Positions 36,053-45,800 of a DNA stretch of 64,000 nt are shown in pieces. The stretch is taken from assembly GCF_000719555.1 (NCBI RefSeq), contig NZ_JOGX01000010.1, positions 1-64,000 on the forward strand, written 5' to 3'. The notes below the pieces were generated by a model. The model worked only from the letters and a program-made list of their open reading frames with translations, was not told where the DNA came from and did not search any database. The stretch's first letter is position 1. The number at the start of each line of letters is the position of its first letter. The position numbers and the translations under genes are program-made. This DNA comes from Streptomyces sp. NRRL F-5727 (GTDB lineage Bacteria > Actinomycetota > Actinomycetes > Streptomycetales > Streptomycetaceae).

Positions 36053-37240
36053 TCACCCGTGCTGTCCAGACTCCTCGCCTGTGATCCAGGCCCGCCCCAC
36101 CGAGTCGTACCCGTACAGGGGCCGCCCCTTCGCCCCGCTGGTCCGAAAGGGTTCCCCGTCCTCGTCGCCGATCCGGACCGTGCCCCGGCGCCCCTCCGAG
36201 CTCCACTCCAGCTCCAGGTACCAGCGGCAGTCGCAGCCGGCGGTCCGCGCCGAGACCAGCAGCTCCTCCGGATCGGCGGCGGTGACCGCGTACGGGAAGG
36301 AGACCGCGGGCAGCGTCCGGCCCTCCTGGCCGGAGGCGTCGTACCCGTCCAGCGCCCGCGCCACCGGCCGCGGCCGGTCCAGGTCCACCTCGAAGCGGCG
36401 CGGCGTCACCGCCCCGCCGCAGCCGTCGTCCATCCGGTAGCCCGGCCACGGCAGCGGCGCCGCGCGCCCCACCACGCGCACGTGCAGCCCCTGGAGCACC
36501 ACCGCCGCCGCGCCCTTCCCCTGCACCGACACCCGCACCAGCGTCTCCCCGCCGTGGACGGCCCCCCGGGCCATCGCCCACCGCCGCGCGTCGGCCGCCT
36601 CCGGCGGGGGAGGCGGCGTCCGCTCCACGAGGTAGGTGTGCCCGCACCCGTAGCTCCACAGGTGCGAGGCGACGGTCCACGTCAACGGCGCGGGCGCCGG
36701 AGCCGCCGGCTTCCGGGGCAGGAGTACGACTCCGAGCGTCACCGCCGCCACGACCGCGAGCGCCCCGCCGACCAGGCCCGCCCACGCCCACCGACGCCGC
36801 CGTCGCCCGGACGGGAGGCCCGGCACGCGCGCGTGCACGGGTGCCGGCTCGGGCGCCGGTTCCCGGGCGGGCTCGGGCTCGGGGTCGGGTTCCCGGGCGG
36901 GCTCGGGCTCGAGGTCCTGGGCGGGCTCGGGCTCGGGGTCCTGGGCGGGCTCGGGCCGCGGGGCCGGCCGGGGCTCCGGCGCCGCAGGGCGGCGGGCGCC
37001 GTCCGCGCGGGTCCAGGCCGCCTCCAGGGTCCGTCGTTCCTCCTCGTCCGCCCCGCACAGCAGGGCGAGGCGGTCGACCACGGCGAACTCCTCCGGGACG
37101 GTCGCGCCCGAGCAGTAGCGGTGGAGGGTGGACGCGCTGACGCTCAGGCGCCGGCCCAGTGCCTCGTAACTCCTGCCGTCCCGCGCCTTCAGCGCGCGCA
37201 CGAGCCGCGCGAACTCCTCGACGGCGGCGTCCTTCGGCAT
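36053..37240 (-). CDS. Membrane protein with N-terminal XRE HTH and Pro-Glu repeat linker
   Basis: 395 aa. Residues about 8-70 form a cytoplasmic XRE-type helix-turn-helix (LVRALKARDGRSYEALGRRLSVSASTLHRYCSG). A low-complexity stretch (about 95-140) repeats units such as PEPEPAQD and PEPARE, about 8 residues (24 bp) each. An RRRRR cluster precedes one membrane helix (WAGLVGGALAVVAAVTLGVVLL), putting the C-terminal 200 residues outside. That part has Cys pairs (SYGCGH; CDCRWYLELEW) and looks like a conserved Streptomyces domain. The design suggests signal transfer from the outside to DNA, but the role is unknown. ATG start with a GGGGGA site. Confidence 0.8.
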   Translation of the reverse strand: MPKDAAVEEFARLVRALKARDGRSYEALGRRLSVSASTLHRYCSGATVPEEFAVVDRLALLCGADEEERRTLEAAWTRADGARRPAAPEPRPAPRPEPAQDPEPEPAQDLEPEPAREPDPEPEPAREPAPEPAPVHARVPGLPSGRRRRRWAWAGLVGGALAVVAAVTLGVVLLPRKPAAPAPAPLTWTVASHLWSYGCGHTYLVERTPPPPPEAADARRWAMARGAVHGGETLVRVSVQGKGAAAVVLQGLHVRVVGRAAPLPWPGYRMDDGCGGAVTPRRFEVDLDRPRPVARALDGYDASGQEGRTLPAVSFPYAVTAADPEELLVSARTAGCDCRWYLELEWSSEGRRGTVRIGDEDGEPFRTSGAKGRPLYGYDSVGRAWITGEESGQHG

Positions 37241-37403
37241 TCCATCCCCCTGGCTCTGCGTTTCACCCTTCACATCCCTGCACGTCAACGGGGGTGGAAC
37301 GGTTCCGGGACGGAGGGTGGGCGCGTCACCGTTGCGCGGCGGCGGGCGCCGGCCCGACGCTGGTCGAGCACGGACCGAACGACCAGACGGGGGATCCACC
37401 ACC

Positions 37404-38009
37404 ATGAACACGTTCCGCACCGCACTCGCCGGCGCCGCCGCTGCCGCCCTGGGCCTCGCCGCCCTCGCCGCCGCCCCGGCGCAGGCCGCCGCCCAGCCCG
37501 CCTTCCTCTCCGCCTCCCAGATGCCGGCGTCCTCGACGCCGTGGACCGCCACCCGGATCTTCACCGGCGTCCCGGAGAACGGCGGCGCCCTCTGCGCCCC
37601 GTACAAGATCCCGGCGCAGAACACCCGCTACCGCGAGTTCAGCACCGAGCTCGACACCAACGGCGTCCAGATCACCACCGTCGCCCGCACCGAGGCCGAC
37701 GCGGTGAAGCTGGTCGACACCCTGCGCAAGGCGCTCGCCGGCTGCGGCCCCCTCCTGGAGCGGCAGAACCCGGGCCTGGACGCCGTCAGCGCCTACCACG
37801 GCAAGCTCGCCGTGGAGGAGGGCGCCTGGGTCTACAGCCTCGACACCGCCGACCGGCAGATCGGCAACACCGACATCCACCTCTTCTCCGTCGGCCGCGA
37901 CGGCCGCACCGTCACCTTCGTCCGCTGGGGCCAGATGGGCGACTTCAAGGACGCCCCGCTGACCGCCTTCCGCACCACGACGAAGACCGCGGTCAACAAG
38001 CTGTACTGA
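37404..38009 (+). CDS. Secreted protein of unknown function
   Basis: 201 aa. A classical signal peptide ends near APAQAAA (residues 1-27). The mature protein of about 175 residues contains two Cys (GALCAPYK and AGCGPLLERQ), likely a disulphide, and a pattern such as TTVARTEADAVKLVDTLRKAL. This resembles extracellular sensor or PknH-like domains of actinobacteria, but similarity is too weak to assign. ATG with a GGGGGAT site; divergent from the XRE membrane protein (163 bp apart), which may hint at a functional pairing with its external domain. Confidence 0.75.
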   Translation: MNTFRTALAGAAAAALGLAALAAAPAQAAAQPAFLSASQMPASSTPWTATRIFTGVPENGGALCAPYKIPAQNTRYREFSTELDTNGVQITTVARTEADAVKLVDTLRKALAGCGPLLERQNPGLDAVSAYHGKLAVEEGAWVYSLDTADRQIGNTDIHLFSVGRDGRTVTFVRWGQMGDFKDAPLTAFRTTTKTAVNKLY

Positions 38010-38027
38010 GCCGCACTCACCCCGCCC

Positions 38028-39446
38028 TCACCGGAGCGCGAACCACAGCTCCATCCGCACGTCCGCGTCGTCCAGGTCGCGGTCGAGGAGGACCGCGCAG
38101 CGGGCGATCCGCTGGCGGACCGTGTTCCGGTGCACGCCCAGCGCGGCGGCCGTGCGGTCCCAGCTGCCGTGCAGGGACAGCCAGGTGCGGAGCGTCTCCG
38201 CCTGCACCTCGCCGAGGGGAGCGAGGAGCACGCGCGCGTGGGCGGCGGCCTCCGCCGGGTCGACGAGCCCGGCGAGGCCGTTCGCCCGGTGCCGCACCAG
38301 CGCCTCCCGGGACGCCTCCGCCCGCCGCAGCGCCCGCGCCGCCTGCGCGTCCGCCGCCGGCAGCTCCGCCGCGCCGGCCGGGGCGCTCACGCCGAGCGTC
38401 CAGCCCGGCTGGGCCGTCACGGCCGCGCCGGGCGGCAGCAGGAGCCGTACCGGGGGGCCCGGGTCCACCAGGGCCGTGCCCAGCGCCGCCGCAAGGGCGG
38501 CCGCCGCGAACGGCGTGCCGTCGCCGCCCCGCCCGTGCACCACCGTCCACGGGCCGGCGGACAGCGCCGCCGCCGCCTCCCCGGGCGCCGCGCCCAGCAG
38601 CAGCCTCGTCAGGGCTCCGTCCCGTACCGACACGTCGGTCGCCCCGTGCGGGGCGGTCAGCAGCGACAGCAGCACCACCGCCATCCCCGCCACCGTGTGG
38701 TCGCCGGGTTCGCGCCGCTCCGTCGCCACCCCCAGGGCCGGCCCGTCACCGCCGCCCAGCGCGTACGCCGCCAGCTTCAGCCCGCCGCTCTCGCCGCTCG
38801 CCGACGCCGGGCCGCCCGGCCGGGGACCCACCACTGCCGCCAGCTCCGCCAGCGCCCGGGCCGCCTCCGCCGGCAGCTCGCGGCCGGCCGCCGCCGACTC
38901 CGAGCCGTCCGCGCCGAACAGCACCGCCCGGCCGCCCAGCCGGGACGCCAGGGCGCCCAGCACCGCCGGCACCGGCGCCGGGCGGGCGGCGGCCGTCGCC
39001 AGCGACTGCTGGGCCTCCGTCACCCGGCGCAGCTCCCGCAGCCGGGCCTCCGCCATCAGCCGCCACAGCGCCCGCGCCACCGCCGTGAACGGCGTCCGCG
39101 GCGGCACCTCCACCAGCGGCAGCCCGTACCGGACACAGGCGTCCACCAGCTCCGCCGGCACCGTGTCGTACACCGGCGTCACCCCGAAGCCCAGCGCCGC
39201 CGCGCCCGCCTCGACCACCCGCGCCACGAACCGCGCCGGATCCGTAAGCTGCACGCCCGCCGTCATCAGCAGCTCGCCGCCGAGCAGATACGGATACGGG
39301 TCGGCCATCTCCGAGGTGTGCACCCAGTGCAGCGCGACCTCGTCCGAACCGGCGAGCAGCCGCAGCCCCAGCTCCCGGCGGGCCAGCAGTGCGGCCAGCG
39401 GCACCGGCGGCGCCGGGGGAGTGGCACTCGGCTCCGAGACGGTCAC
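38028..39446 (-). CDS. PucR-family transcriptional regulator
   Basis: 472 aa. The N-terminal PucR/purine-catabolism-like domain occupies about 15-135 ([55 protein letters not shown]). The C-terminal PucR helix-turn-helix is clear: [32 protein letters not shown], then [14 protein letters not shown]. The GTG start has an AAGGGA site. It is divergent from the ureohydrolase-TPP enzyme genes (117 bp apart) and is their most likely regulator, perhaps responding to a guanidino compound or arginine derivative. This is inference from position. Confidence 0.9.
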   Translation of the reverse strand: MTVSEPSATPPAPPVPLAALLARRELGLRLLAGSDEVALHWVHTSEMADPYPYLLGGELLMTAGVQLTDPARFVARVVEAGAAALGFGVTPVYDTVPAELVDACVRYGLPLVEVPPRTPFTAVARALWRLMAEARLRELRRVTEAQQSLATAAARPAPVPAVLGALASRLGGRAVLFGADGSESAAAGRELPAEAARALAELAAVVGPRPGGPASASGESGGLKLAAYALGGGDGPALGVATERREPGDHTVAGMAVVLLSLLTAPHGATDVSVRDGALTRLLLGAAPGEAAAALSAGPWTVVHGRGGDGTPFAAAALAAALGTALVDPGPPVRLLLPPGAAVTAQPGWTLGVSAPAGAAELPAADAQAARALRRAEASREALVRHRANGLAGLVDPAEAAAHARVLLAPLGEVQAETLRTWLSLHGSWDRTAAALGVHRNTVRQRIARCAVLLDRDLDDADVRMELWFALR

Positions 39447-39563
39447 GACATGGTCCCTTCGTACATCTCAAGCCCCGACAGTGGAGGAAACGTACACTTC
39501 AATGTGGCTTTCGGGCGACTTACCGTCGAGCCGGACCCCGACGACAGCCAGGAGGCACCCCCC

Positions 39564-40532
39564 ATGAGCAGCAGCGACCAGAACACCCCGCGCGGCCCGA
39601 TCGACTCGTCCCGCGTCCCGCGGTACGCCGGTCCCGCGACGTTCGCCCGGCTGCCGCGGCTCGACGAGGTCGGCACCGCCGACATCGCCGTGGTCGGCGT
39701 CCCCTTCGACTCCGGCGTCTCCTACCGCCCCGGCGCCCGCTTCGGCGGCAACGCGATCCGCGAGGCGTCCCGCCTGCTGCGCCCGTACAACCCGGCGCAG
39801 GACGCCTCCCCGTTCGCCCTCGCGCAGGTCGCCGACGGCGGCGACATCGCCGTCAACCCGTTCAACATCAACGAGGCCGTCGAGACCATCGAGGCCGCCG
39901 CCGACGAGCTCCTCGGCACCGGCGCCCGCATGATGACCCTCGGCGGCGACCACACCATCGCCCTCCCGCTGCTCCGCTCGGTCGCCAAGAAGCACGGCCC
40001 GGTCGCCCTGCTCCACTTCGACGCCCACCTGGACACCTGGGACACCTACTTCGGCGCCGAGTACACCCACGGCACCCCGTTCCGCCGCGCCGTCGAGGAG
40101 GGCATCCTCGACACCGAGGCCCTGTCGCACGTCGGCACCCGCGGCCCGCTCTACGGCAAGCAGGACCTGACCGACGACGAGAAGATGGGCTTCGGCATCG
40201 TGACGTCGGCGGACATCTACCGCCGCGGCGCCGACGAGGTCGCCGACCAGCTCCGCCAGCGCATCGGCGACCGCCCGCTGTACATCTCCATCGACATCGA
40301 CTGCCTCGACCCGGCCCACGCCCCCGGCACCGGCACCCCCGAGGCGGGCGGCATGACCTCCCGCGAGCTCCTGGAGATCCTCCGCGGCCTCTCCTCCTGC
40401 AACCTGGTCTCCGCCGACGTCGTCGAGGTCGCCCCGGCGTACGACCACGCCGAGATCACCGCGGTCGCCGCCTCGCACACCGCGTACGAGCTGACCACCA
40501 TCATGAGCCGCCAGATCGCGGCGAGCCGATAA
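39564..40532 (+). CDS. speB: Agmatinase/guanidinobutyrase-type ureohydrolase
   Basis: Manganese-dependent ureohydrolase of 322 aa that removes urea from a guanidino substrate. The metal ligands are visible: [16 protein letters not shown] (DAHxD) and [21 protein letters not shown]. Streptomyces SpeB-type proteins are usually called agmatinase, but the next gene is a TPP enzyme resembling 2-ketoarginine decarboxylase, which makes 4-guanidinobutyrate a good alternative substrate (GbuA-like). ATG with a CAGGAGG site. A hairpin lies between it and the TPP gene, and PucR is divergent upstream. Confidence 0.88.
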   Translation: MSSSDQNTPRGPIDSSRVPRYAGPATFARLPRLDEVGTADIAVVGVPFDSGVSYRPGARFGGNAIREASRLLRPYNPAQDASPFALAQVADGGDIAVNPFNINEAVETIEAAADELLGTGARMMTLGGDHTIALPLLRSVAKKHGPVALLHFDAHLDTWDTYFGAEYTHGTPFRRAVEEGILDTEALSHVGTRGPLYGKQDLTDDEKMGFGIVTSADIYRRGADEVADQLRQRIGDRPLYISIDIDCLDPAHAPGTGTPEAGGMTSRELLEILRGLSSCNLVSADVVEVAPAYDHAEITAVAASHTAYELTTIMSRQIAASR

Positions 40533-40539
40533 TTCCCGG

Positions 40540-40569
40540 GGGTGCCCGGCCCCGAGGGGCCGGGCACCC
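40540..40569 (+). terminator. Intercistronic hairpin
   Basis: A 14-bp perfect inverted repeat (GGGTGCCCGGCCCC with complement) separated by 2 nt, 8 bp after the ureohydrolase stop and 39 bp before the TPP enzyme start. It may act as a partial terminator, lowering expression of the second gene, or stabilise the first message. Confidence 0.6.
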
Positions 40570-40608
40570 GTCGCGTACGAGACCGACCACGCCCGGAGGA
40601 ACCGGACC

Positions 40609-42291
40609 ATGACCCACGACCACGACCTGGTCCTGCGCCCGACCGAGGCCCAGATCGAGGCCGCCCTCAACCCGCCCACGGGGCGCACGGGCGGCGACCT
40701 CGTCGTCGAGACCCTCACCGGCCTCGGCGCGAGCACGGTCTTCGGTCTCCCCGGCCAGCACGCCCTCGGCATGTTCGACGCCCTGCGCCGCTCGTCCCTG
40801 CGCTACGTCGGCCTCCGCGTCGAGAACAACGCGGGCTTCGCCGCCGACGCGTACGGCCGGGTCACCGGCGAGGCCGCCCCGCTGCTGCTCTCCACCGGCC
40901 CCGGCGCGCTCATGTCGCTCGCCGCGCTCCAGGAGGCCGCCGCGGCCTCCGCGCCGGTCCTCGCCATCGGCAGCCAGATCCCGGTCGCCGGGCTCGGCGG
41001 CGGCAGGCACGGCTATCTGCACGAGCTCCGCGACCAGCAGGCCAGCTTCCGGGACGTCGTGAAGTCCGTCCACACGGTCCGTACGCACTCCCAGATCCCG
41101 TCCGCGATCGCGGCGGCCTGGGAGTCGGCGCTCACCGCCCCGCACGGCCCCGTCTGGGTCGAGATCCCGCAGGACGTGCTCACCGCCGTGACGACGCTGC
41201 CGGTCGTCACGGCGATGGACGCGACGCCCGAGGACGTCGTCCCGCGCCCGGAGCTGACGGCGGTCGCCGCCCACCTCCTGTCGACGGCGAAACGCCCGGC
41301 GGTCATCGCCGGCGGCGGGGTCGTCCGCTCGGACGCCGCGGGCAAGCTCCGGGCGCTCGCGGAGCGGCTGGACGCGCCGGTGGTCACCACCTTCGGCGGC
41401 AAGGGCGCCTTCCCCTGGACGCACCCGCTCTCCCTCCAGTCCTGGCTGGAGGACCGGCACACCACCGACTTCCTGGAGGACGCCGACGTCCTCCTCGTCG
41501 TCGGCTCCGGCCTCGGCGAGCTGTCCTCGAACTACCACACCTTCGCCCCGCGCGGCCGGGTGATCCAGATCGAGGCGGACGCGGGGAAGCTGGAGTCCAA
41601 CCACCCGGCGCTCGGCATCCACGCGGACGCGCGGCTCGCGCTGCAGGCGCTCCTGGAGACGACCGAGCGCCGCACCGACCCGACGGCCCCGGCCCGGGTC
41701 GCCGAGGTCCTGTCGAGGATCCGCACCCGCCTGGCGGCCCAGGACCTCGACCTGGAGCACCGGCTGGTGGCCGCGGTCCGCGAGGCGCTCCCGTCCCGGG
41801 CGCCCAGCTTCTGGGACATGACGATCCTGTCCTACTGGGCCTGGTCGGCCTTCGACGCCCGGCACCCCAACACGATGCACTCCGCACAGGGCGCCGGCGG
41901 CCTCGGCTACGCCTACCCGGCCGCCCTCGGCGCGGCGGCCGCGGACCCGACGACGCCGGTCCTCGCGGTCTCCGGCGACGGCGGCGCGATGTACTCCCTC
42001 GCGGAGCTGGCGACGGCGAAGCAGTACGGCTTCGACGTCACCTGGCTGATCGTCGACGACGGCGGCTACGGCATCCTGCGCGAGTACATGACGGACGCGT
42101 ACGGCGAGGCCACCGGCACGGACCTCACCCGCCCCGACTTCGTCGCCCTGGCGGAGTCCTTCGGCGTCCCCGCCGTCCGCACCACCCCCGACACCCTCGC
42201 CACGGACCTCTCGAAGTCCCTCGCCACCCCCGGCCCCTCGGTCGTGGTCCTCCCGGCCCTCCTGAAGATGTTCGAACCGACGCACCTGTGA
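40609..42291 (+). CDS. TPP-dependent enzyme, acetolactate synthase-like (AruI-like candidate)
   Basis: Thiamine-diphosphate enzyme of 560 aa with the three domains of the acetolactate synthase/decarboxylase superfamily. N-terminal: VFGLPGQHALGMFDAL and the Glu-containing LRVENNAGFAADAYGR. Middle: RPAVIAGGGVV. C-terminal: the TPP-Mg motif SGDGGAMYSLAELATAKQYGF ending VDDGGYG. It is not a housekeeping IlvB: no small subunit gene is adjacent, and the partner is a ureohydrolase. The pairing and length fit AruI, the 2-ketoarginine decarboxylase of the arginine transaminase pathway (about 559 aa in Pseudomonas), but the assignment is inference. Confidence 0.8.
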   Translation: MTHDHDLVLRPTEAQIEAALNPPTGRTGGDLVVETLTGLGASTVFGLPGQHALGMFDALRRSSLRYVGLRVENNAGFAADAYGRVTGEAAPLLLSTGPGALMSLAALQEAAAASAPVLAIGSQIPVAGLGGGRHGYLHELRDQQASFRDVVKSVHTVRTHSQIPSAIAAAWESALTAPHGPVWVEIPQDVLTAVTTLPVVTAMDATPEDVVPRPELTAVAAHLLSTAKRPAVIAGGGVVRSDAAGKLRALAERLDAPVVTTFGGKGAFPWTHPLSLQSWLEDRHTTDFLEDADVLLVVGSGLGELSSNYHTFAPRGRVIQIEADAGKLESNHPALGIHADARLALQALLETTERRTDPTAPARVAEVLSRIRTRLAAQDLDLEHRLVAAVREALPSRAPSFWDMTILSYWAWSAFDARHPNTMHSAQGAGGLGYAYPAALGAAAADPTTPVLAVSGDGGAMYSLAELATAKQYGFDVTWLIVDDGGYGILREYMTDAYGEATGTDLTRPDFVALAESFGVPAVRTTPDTLATDLSKSLATPGPSVVVLPALLKMFEPTHL

Positions 42292-42309
42292 GGGTGCCGG
42301 GGGAGGAGG

Positions 42310-42723
42310 TCAGTCGACGATCTCCTCCCACTCCTTCCGGTAGGCGGCGGTCCGCTCGGCGTACCCGAGCCGGAACGCCTCGGCCTCCGGGGGCTTCAGG
42401 CCGCCCCGCGCCATGTGCTCCGGCGGTATCAGCCGTCCTATGTCGGCGACGGCCGTCCCGGTCGCCTCGGCGACCTTCCCGCCCTTCTGCCGGGCGGTGA
42501 GGATCTGTATCCCGAGATGCGGCAGCAGCGCCTCGAACGTGCCCCGGGGCGCCCCCGTCGCGTCCTTCGTCTCCCGCTCCGTGGCGGGCACGACCCGCCC
42601 GCCCTTCGCCAGCCCCCTGACGGCGACCAGCGCCGCGTAGAGCTGCCCCCACCGGTACGGCGTCCCGTCCTCGACCCGCCCCACGGGCGTCTCCTCTCCC
42701 TCGGATCCTCCTCGTACGACCAC
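42310..42723 (-). CDS. Orphan protein resembling the Csd1/Cas8c C-terminus (Cas11c-like)
   Basis: 137 aa, soluble, helical. The order of motifs PYRWGQLYAALVAVR, VPATERETKDATGAP...FEALLPHL, then AEAFRLGYAERTAAY parallels what I recall of the C-terminal part of the type I-C protein Csd1/Cas8c (AYxxGRLxAVLExIQ, NATIxDRxYGxAS-TP, LGYYHQR), which can be made separately as the small subunit Cas11c. No other cas gene or repeat array is seen here. I start at the GTG at 42723 with a weak GTAGGAA site. Function unknown; similarity is by eye and needs a profile search. Confidence 0.6.
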   Translation of the reverse strand: MVVRGGSEGEETPVGRVEDGTPYRWGQLYAALVAVRGLAKGGRVVPATERETKDATGAPRGTFEALLPHLGIQILTARQKGGKVAEATGTAVADIGRLIPPEHMARGGLKPPEAEAFRLGYAERTAAYRKEWEEIVD

Positions 42724-42851
42724 GTCGCCGGGTTCCTACCCAGGGGCCGGGGGTCCTAGGACTTCCGGCCGGGATTTGTTGCGGCGGGATGAAATGGCAC
42801 GTCGGGCACGTTGTGGCCTTCCGGTAGACCAGGACGGACGGGAGGCGCCAC

Positions 42852-45800
42852 GTGGTGGTGGAGCGGGAGCAGGGGTGGGCGCGGCGGCTGTGGTCGTACG
42901 CCTGGCGGTACAAGGCGGACGTCGTGCTGGCGCTCGGCTCGTCGCTGGCCGGCATGGCGCTGCTCGCGCTGGTGCCGCTCATCACCAAGGTGATCATCGA
43001 CGACGTGATCGGGACGGGGACACGGTCCCTCACGATGTGGACCGGGCTGCTGCTCGGCGCCGCCGTGCTCGTCTACGTCCTGACGTACGTCCGGCGCTAC
43101 TACGGCGGGCGACTCGCGCTCGACGTGCAGCGGGACCTCCGTGACGACATGTACGGGACGATCCTGCGGCTCGACGGGCGGCGGCAGGACGAGCTGTCCA
43201 CCGGACAGGTCGTCGGGCGGGCCACCAGCGACCTCCAGCTGATCCAGGGCCTGCTCTTCATGCTCCCGATGACCATCGGGAACGTGCTGCTGTTCCTCAT
43301 CTCGCTCGCCGTCATGGCCTGGCTGTCGATCCCGCTGACCCTCGTCGCCCTCGCCGTCGCCCCCGCCCTCTGGTGGATCGCCAAGCGCAGCCGCACCCGG
43401 CTCCATCCGGCCACCTGGGCCGCCCAGCAGGAGGCCGCCGGGGTCGCCGGCGTCGTCGACGGGGCCGTCACCGGCGTCCGGGTCGTGAAGGGCTTCGGGC
43501 AGGAGGAGCAGGAGACCGGCAAGATCCGGGAGGCGGGGCGGAAGCTGTTCGCCGCGCGGCTGCGGACCATCCGGCTGAACTCCCTCTACACCCCCGCCCT
43601 CCAGGCCGTCCCCGCCCTCGGCCAGGTCGCCGTCCTCGCGCTCGGCGGCTGGCTCGCGTACAAGGGCCAGATCACCCTCGGCACCTTCGTCGCCTTCTCC
43701 GCCTACCTGGCCTCCCTGGTCGGCCCGGTCCGGATGCTCGCCATGGTCCTCACGGTCGGCCAGCAGGCGCGCGCGGGCGTGGAGCGGGTCGTCGAGCTGA
43801 TCGACACCGAGCCGGCCATCGCGGACGGCGTGAAGGAGCTGCCCGCCGACGCCCCGGCCACCGTCGAGTTCGACGACGTCTCGTTCGGCTACGGAGCCGG
43901 GGACGGGGGCGGCAAGCCGGTCCTCGACGGGTTCTCGCTGGAGCTGAGGGCCGGCGAGACCGTCGCCCTCGTCGGCTCCTCCGGCTCCGGCAAGTCGACC
44001 GTCTCCCTCCTCCTGCCCCGCTTCTACGACGTCGACCGCGGCGCCGTCCTCGTCGGCGGCCACGACGTGCGCGAGCTGACCCTGGAGTCGCTGCGGGCCG
44101 CGATCGGCCTCGTCCCCGAGGACTCCTTCCTCTTCTCCGACACCGTCCGCGCCAACATCGCGTACGGGGTCCCCGACGCCACCGACGAGCAGGTCGAGGC
44201 CGCCGCCCGGGCCGCCCGCGCGGACCGCTTCATCGCCGAGCTCCCGGACGGCTACGCCACCAAGGTCGGCGAGCACGGCCTCACCCTCTCCGGCGGCCAG
44301 CGCCAGCGCATCGCGCTCGCCCGGGCGATCCTCACCGACCCCCGCCTGCTCGTCCTCGACGACGCCACCTCCGCCGTCGACGCCAAGGTGGAGCACGAGA
44401 TCCACGAGGCGCTGAAGGCCGTCATGGCGGGCCGGACGACCCTCCTCATCGCCCACCGCCGCTCCACCCTCGGCCTCGCCGACCGGATCGCCGTCCTCGA
44501 CGGCGGCCGGCTCGCCGACCTCGGCACCCACGAGGAGCTGGAGGAGCGCTCCGCGCTCTACCGCCGGCTCCTCACCGACCCCGACGAGCTGGGCGGCGTC
44601 TCCCCCGGACACGTCCCCGCCACCGGGACGGACACCGCGCAGGACGACGGGCTGCGGGCCGAGCTGGACGCCGAGTTCGACGCCGAGCGCGGCATCACCC
44701 CCACCCTGTGGGTACGGGACGAGACCCGCGACCGCGACGCCGAGGCGGCCGGGGCCACCCCCGAGCTGCTCGCCGCCGTCGCCGCCCTGCCGCCGGCCGC
44801 CGACACCCCCGACGTCGACGAGGCCCGCGCCGTGCAGCCGGAGACGAGCTACGGGCTCCGCCGGCTGCTGCGCGGCTTCGGCGCGCCGCTCCTCATCAGC
44901 CTCGGCCTGGTCGCCCTCGACGCCGGCGCGGGCCTGCTCCTGCCGGTGCTGATCCGGCACGGCATCGACGAGGGCGTGAACCGGCTGGCGATCGGCGCCG
45001 TCTGGGCCGCCTCCGCGCTCGCGCTGGTCACCGTCCTCGTCCAGTGGGTCGCGCAGACCGCCGAGACCCGGATGACCGGCCGCACCGGCGAGCGGGTGCT
45101 GTACGCGCTCCGCCTGAAGATCTTCGCCCAGCTCCAGCGGCTCGGCCTGGACTACTACGAGCGCGAGCTCACCGGCCGGATCATGACCCGGATGACGACG
45201 GACGTCGACGCCATGTCGACCTTCCTCCAGACGGGCCTGGTCACCGCCTTCGTCTCGGTCGTCACCTTCTTCGGGATCATGGTGGCGCTGCTCGTCCTCG
45301 ACCTCCAGCTGGCCCTGGTCGTCTTCGTGACCCTGCCGGTCCTCGCCGTCGCCACGTACTACTTCCGCCGCTCCAGCGTGAAGGCGTACGAGCTGGCCCG
45401 GGAGCGGATCAGCGTCGTCAACGCCGACCTCCAGGAGTCCGTCGCCGGACTGCGGATCGTGCAGGCGTTCGGCCGGGAGCGGGCGGGCGCCGCCCGGTTC
45501 GCCGAGCGCGGCGACGCCTACCGGGACGCGCGCGTGCGCGGCCAGTGGCTGATCTCGGTCTACTTCCCGTTCGTCACCCTGCTGTCCTCGGCCGCCGCCG
45601 CGGCCGTCATGATCGTCGGCGCGAACCGGATCGAGGCGGGCACCCTCACCACCGGCGCCCTCGTCGCCTACCTCCTCTACATCGACCTCTTCTTCGCCCC
45701 CGTCCAGCAGCTCTCCCAGGTCTTCGACGGCTACCAGCAGGCCGCCGTCTCCCTCGGCCGGATGCAGGAACTGCTCCAGGAGCCGACGTCGACGGCCGCC

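Noticed and set aside
36845..36965. CRISPR-like or regulatory repeat
   Set aside because: The 24-bp periodicity lies within a coding frame and encodes a Pro-Glu linker, so it is protein low complexity.
40609..42291. Housekeeping acetolactate synthase large subunit (ilvB)
   Set aside because: There is no ilvN/ilvC neighbour and the gene partner is a ureohydrolase; a specialised TPP enzyme is more likely.
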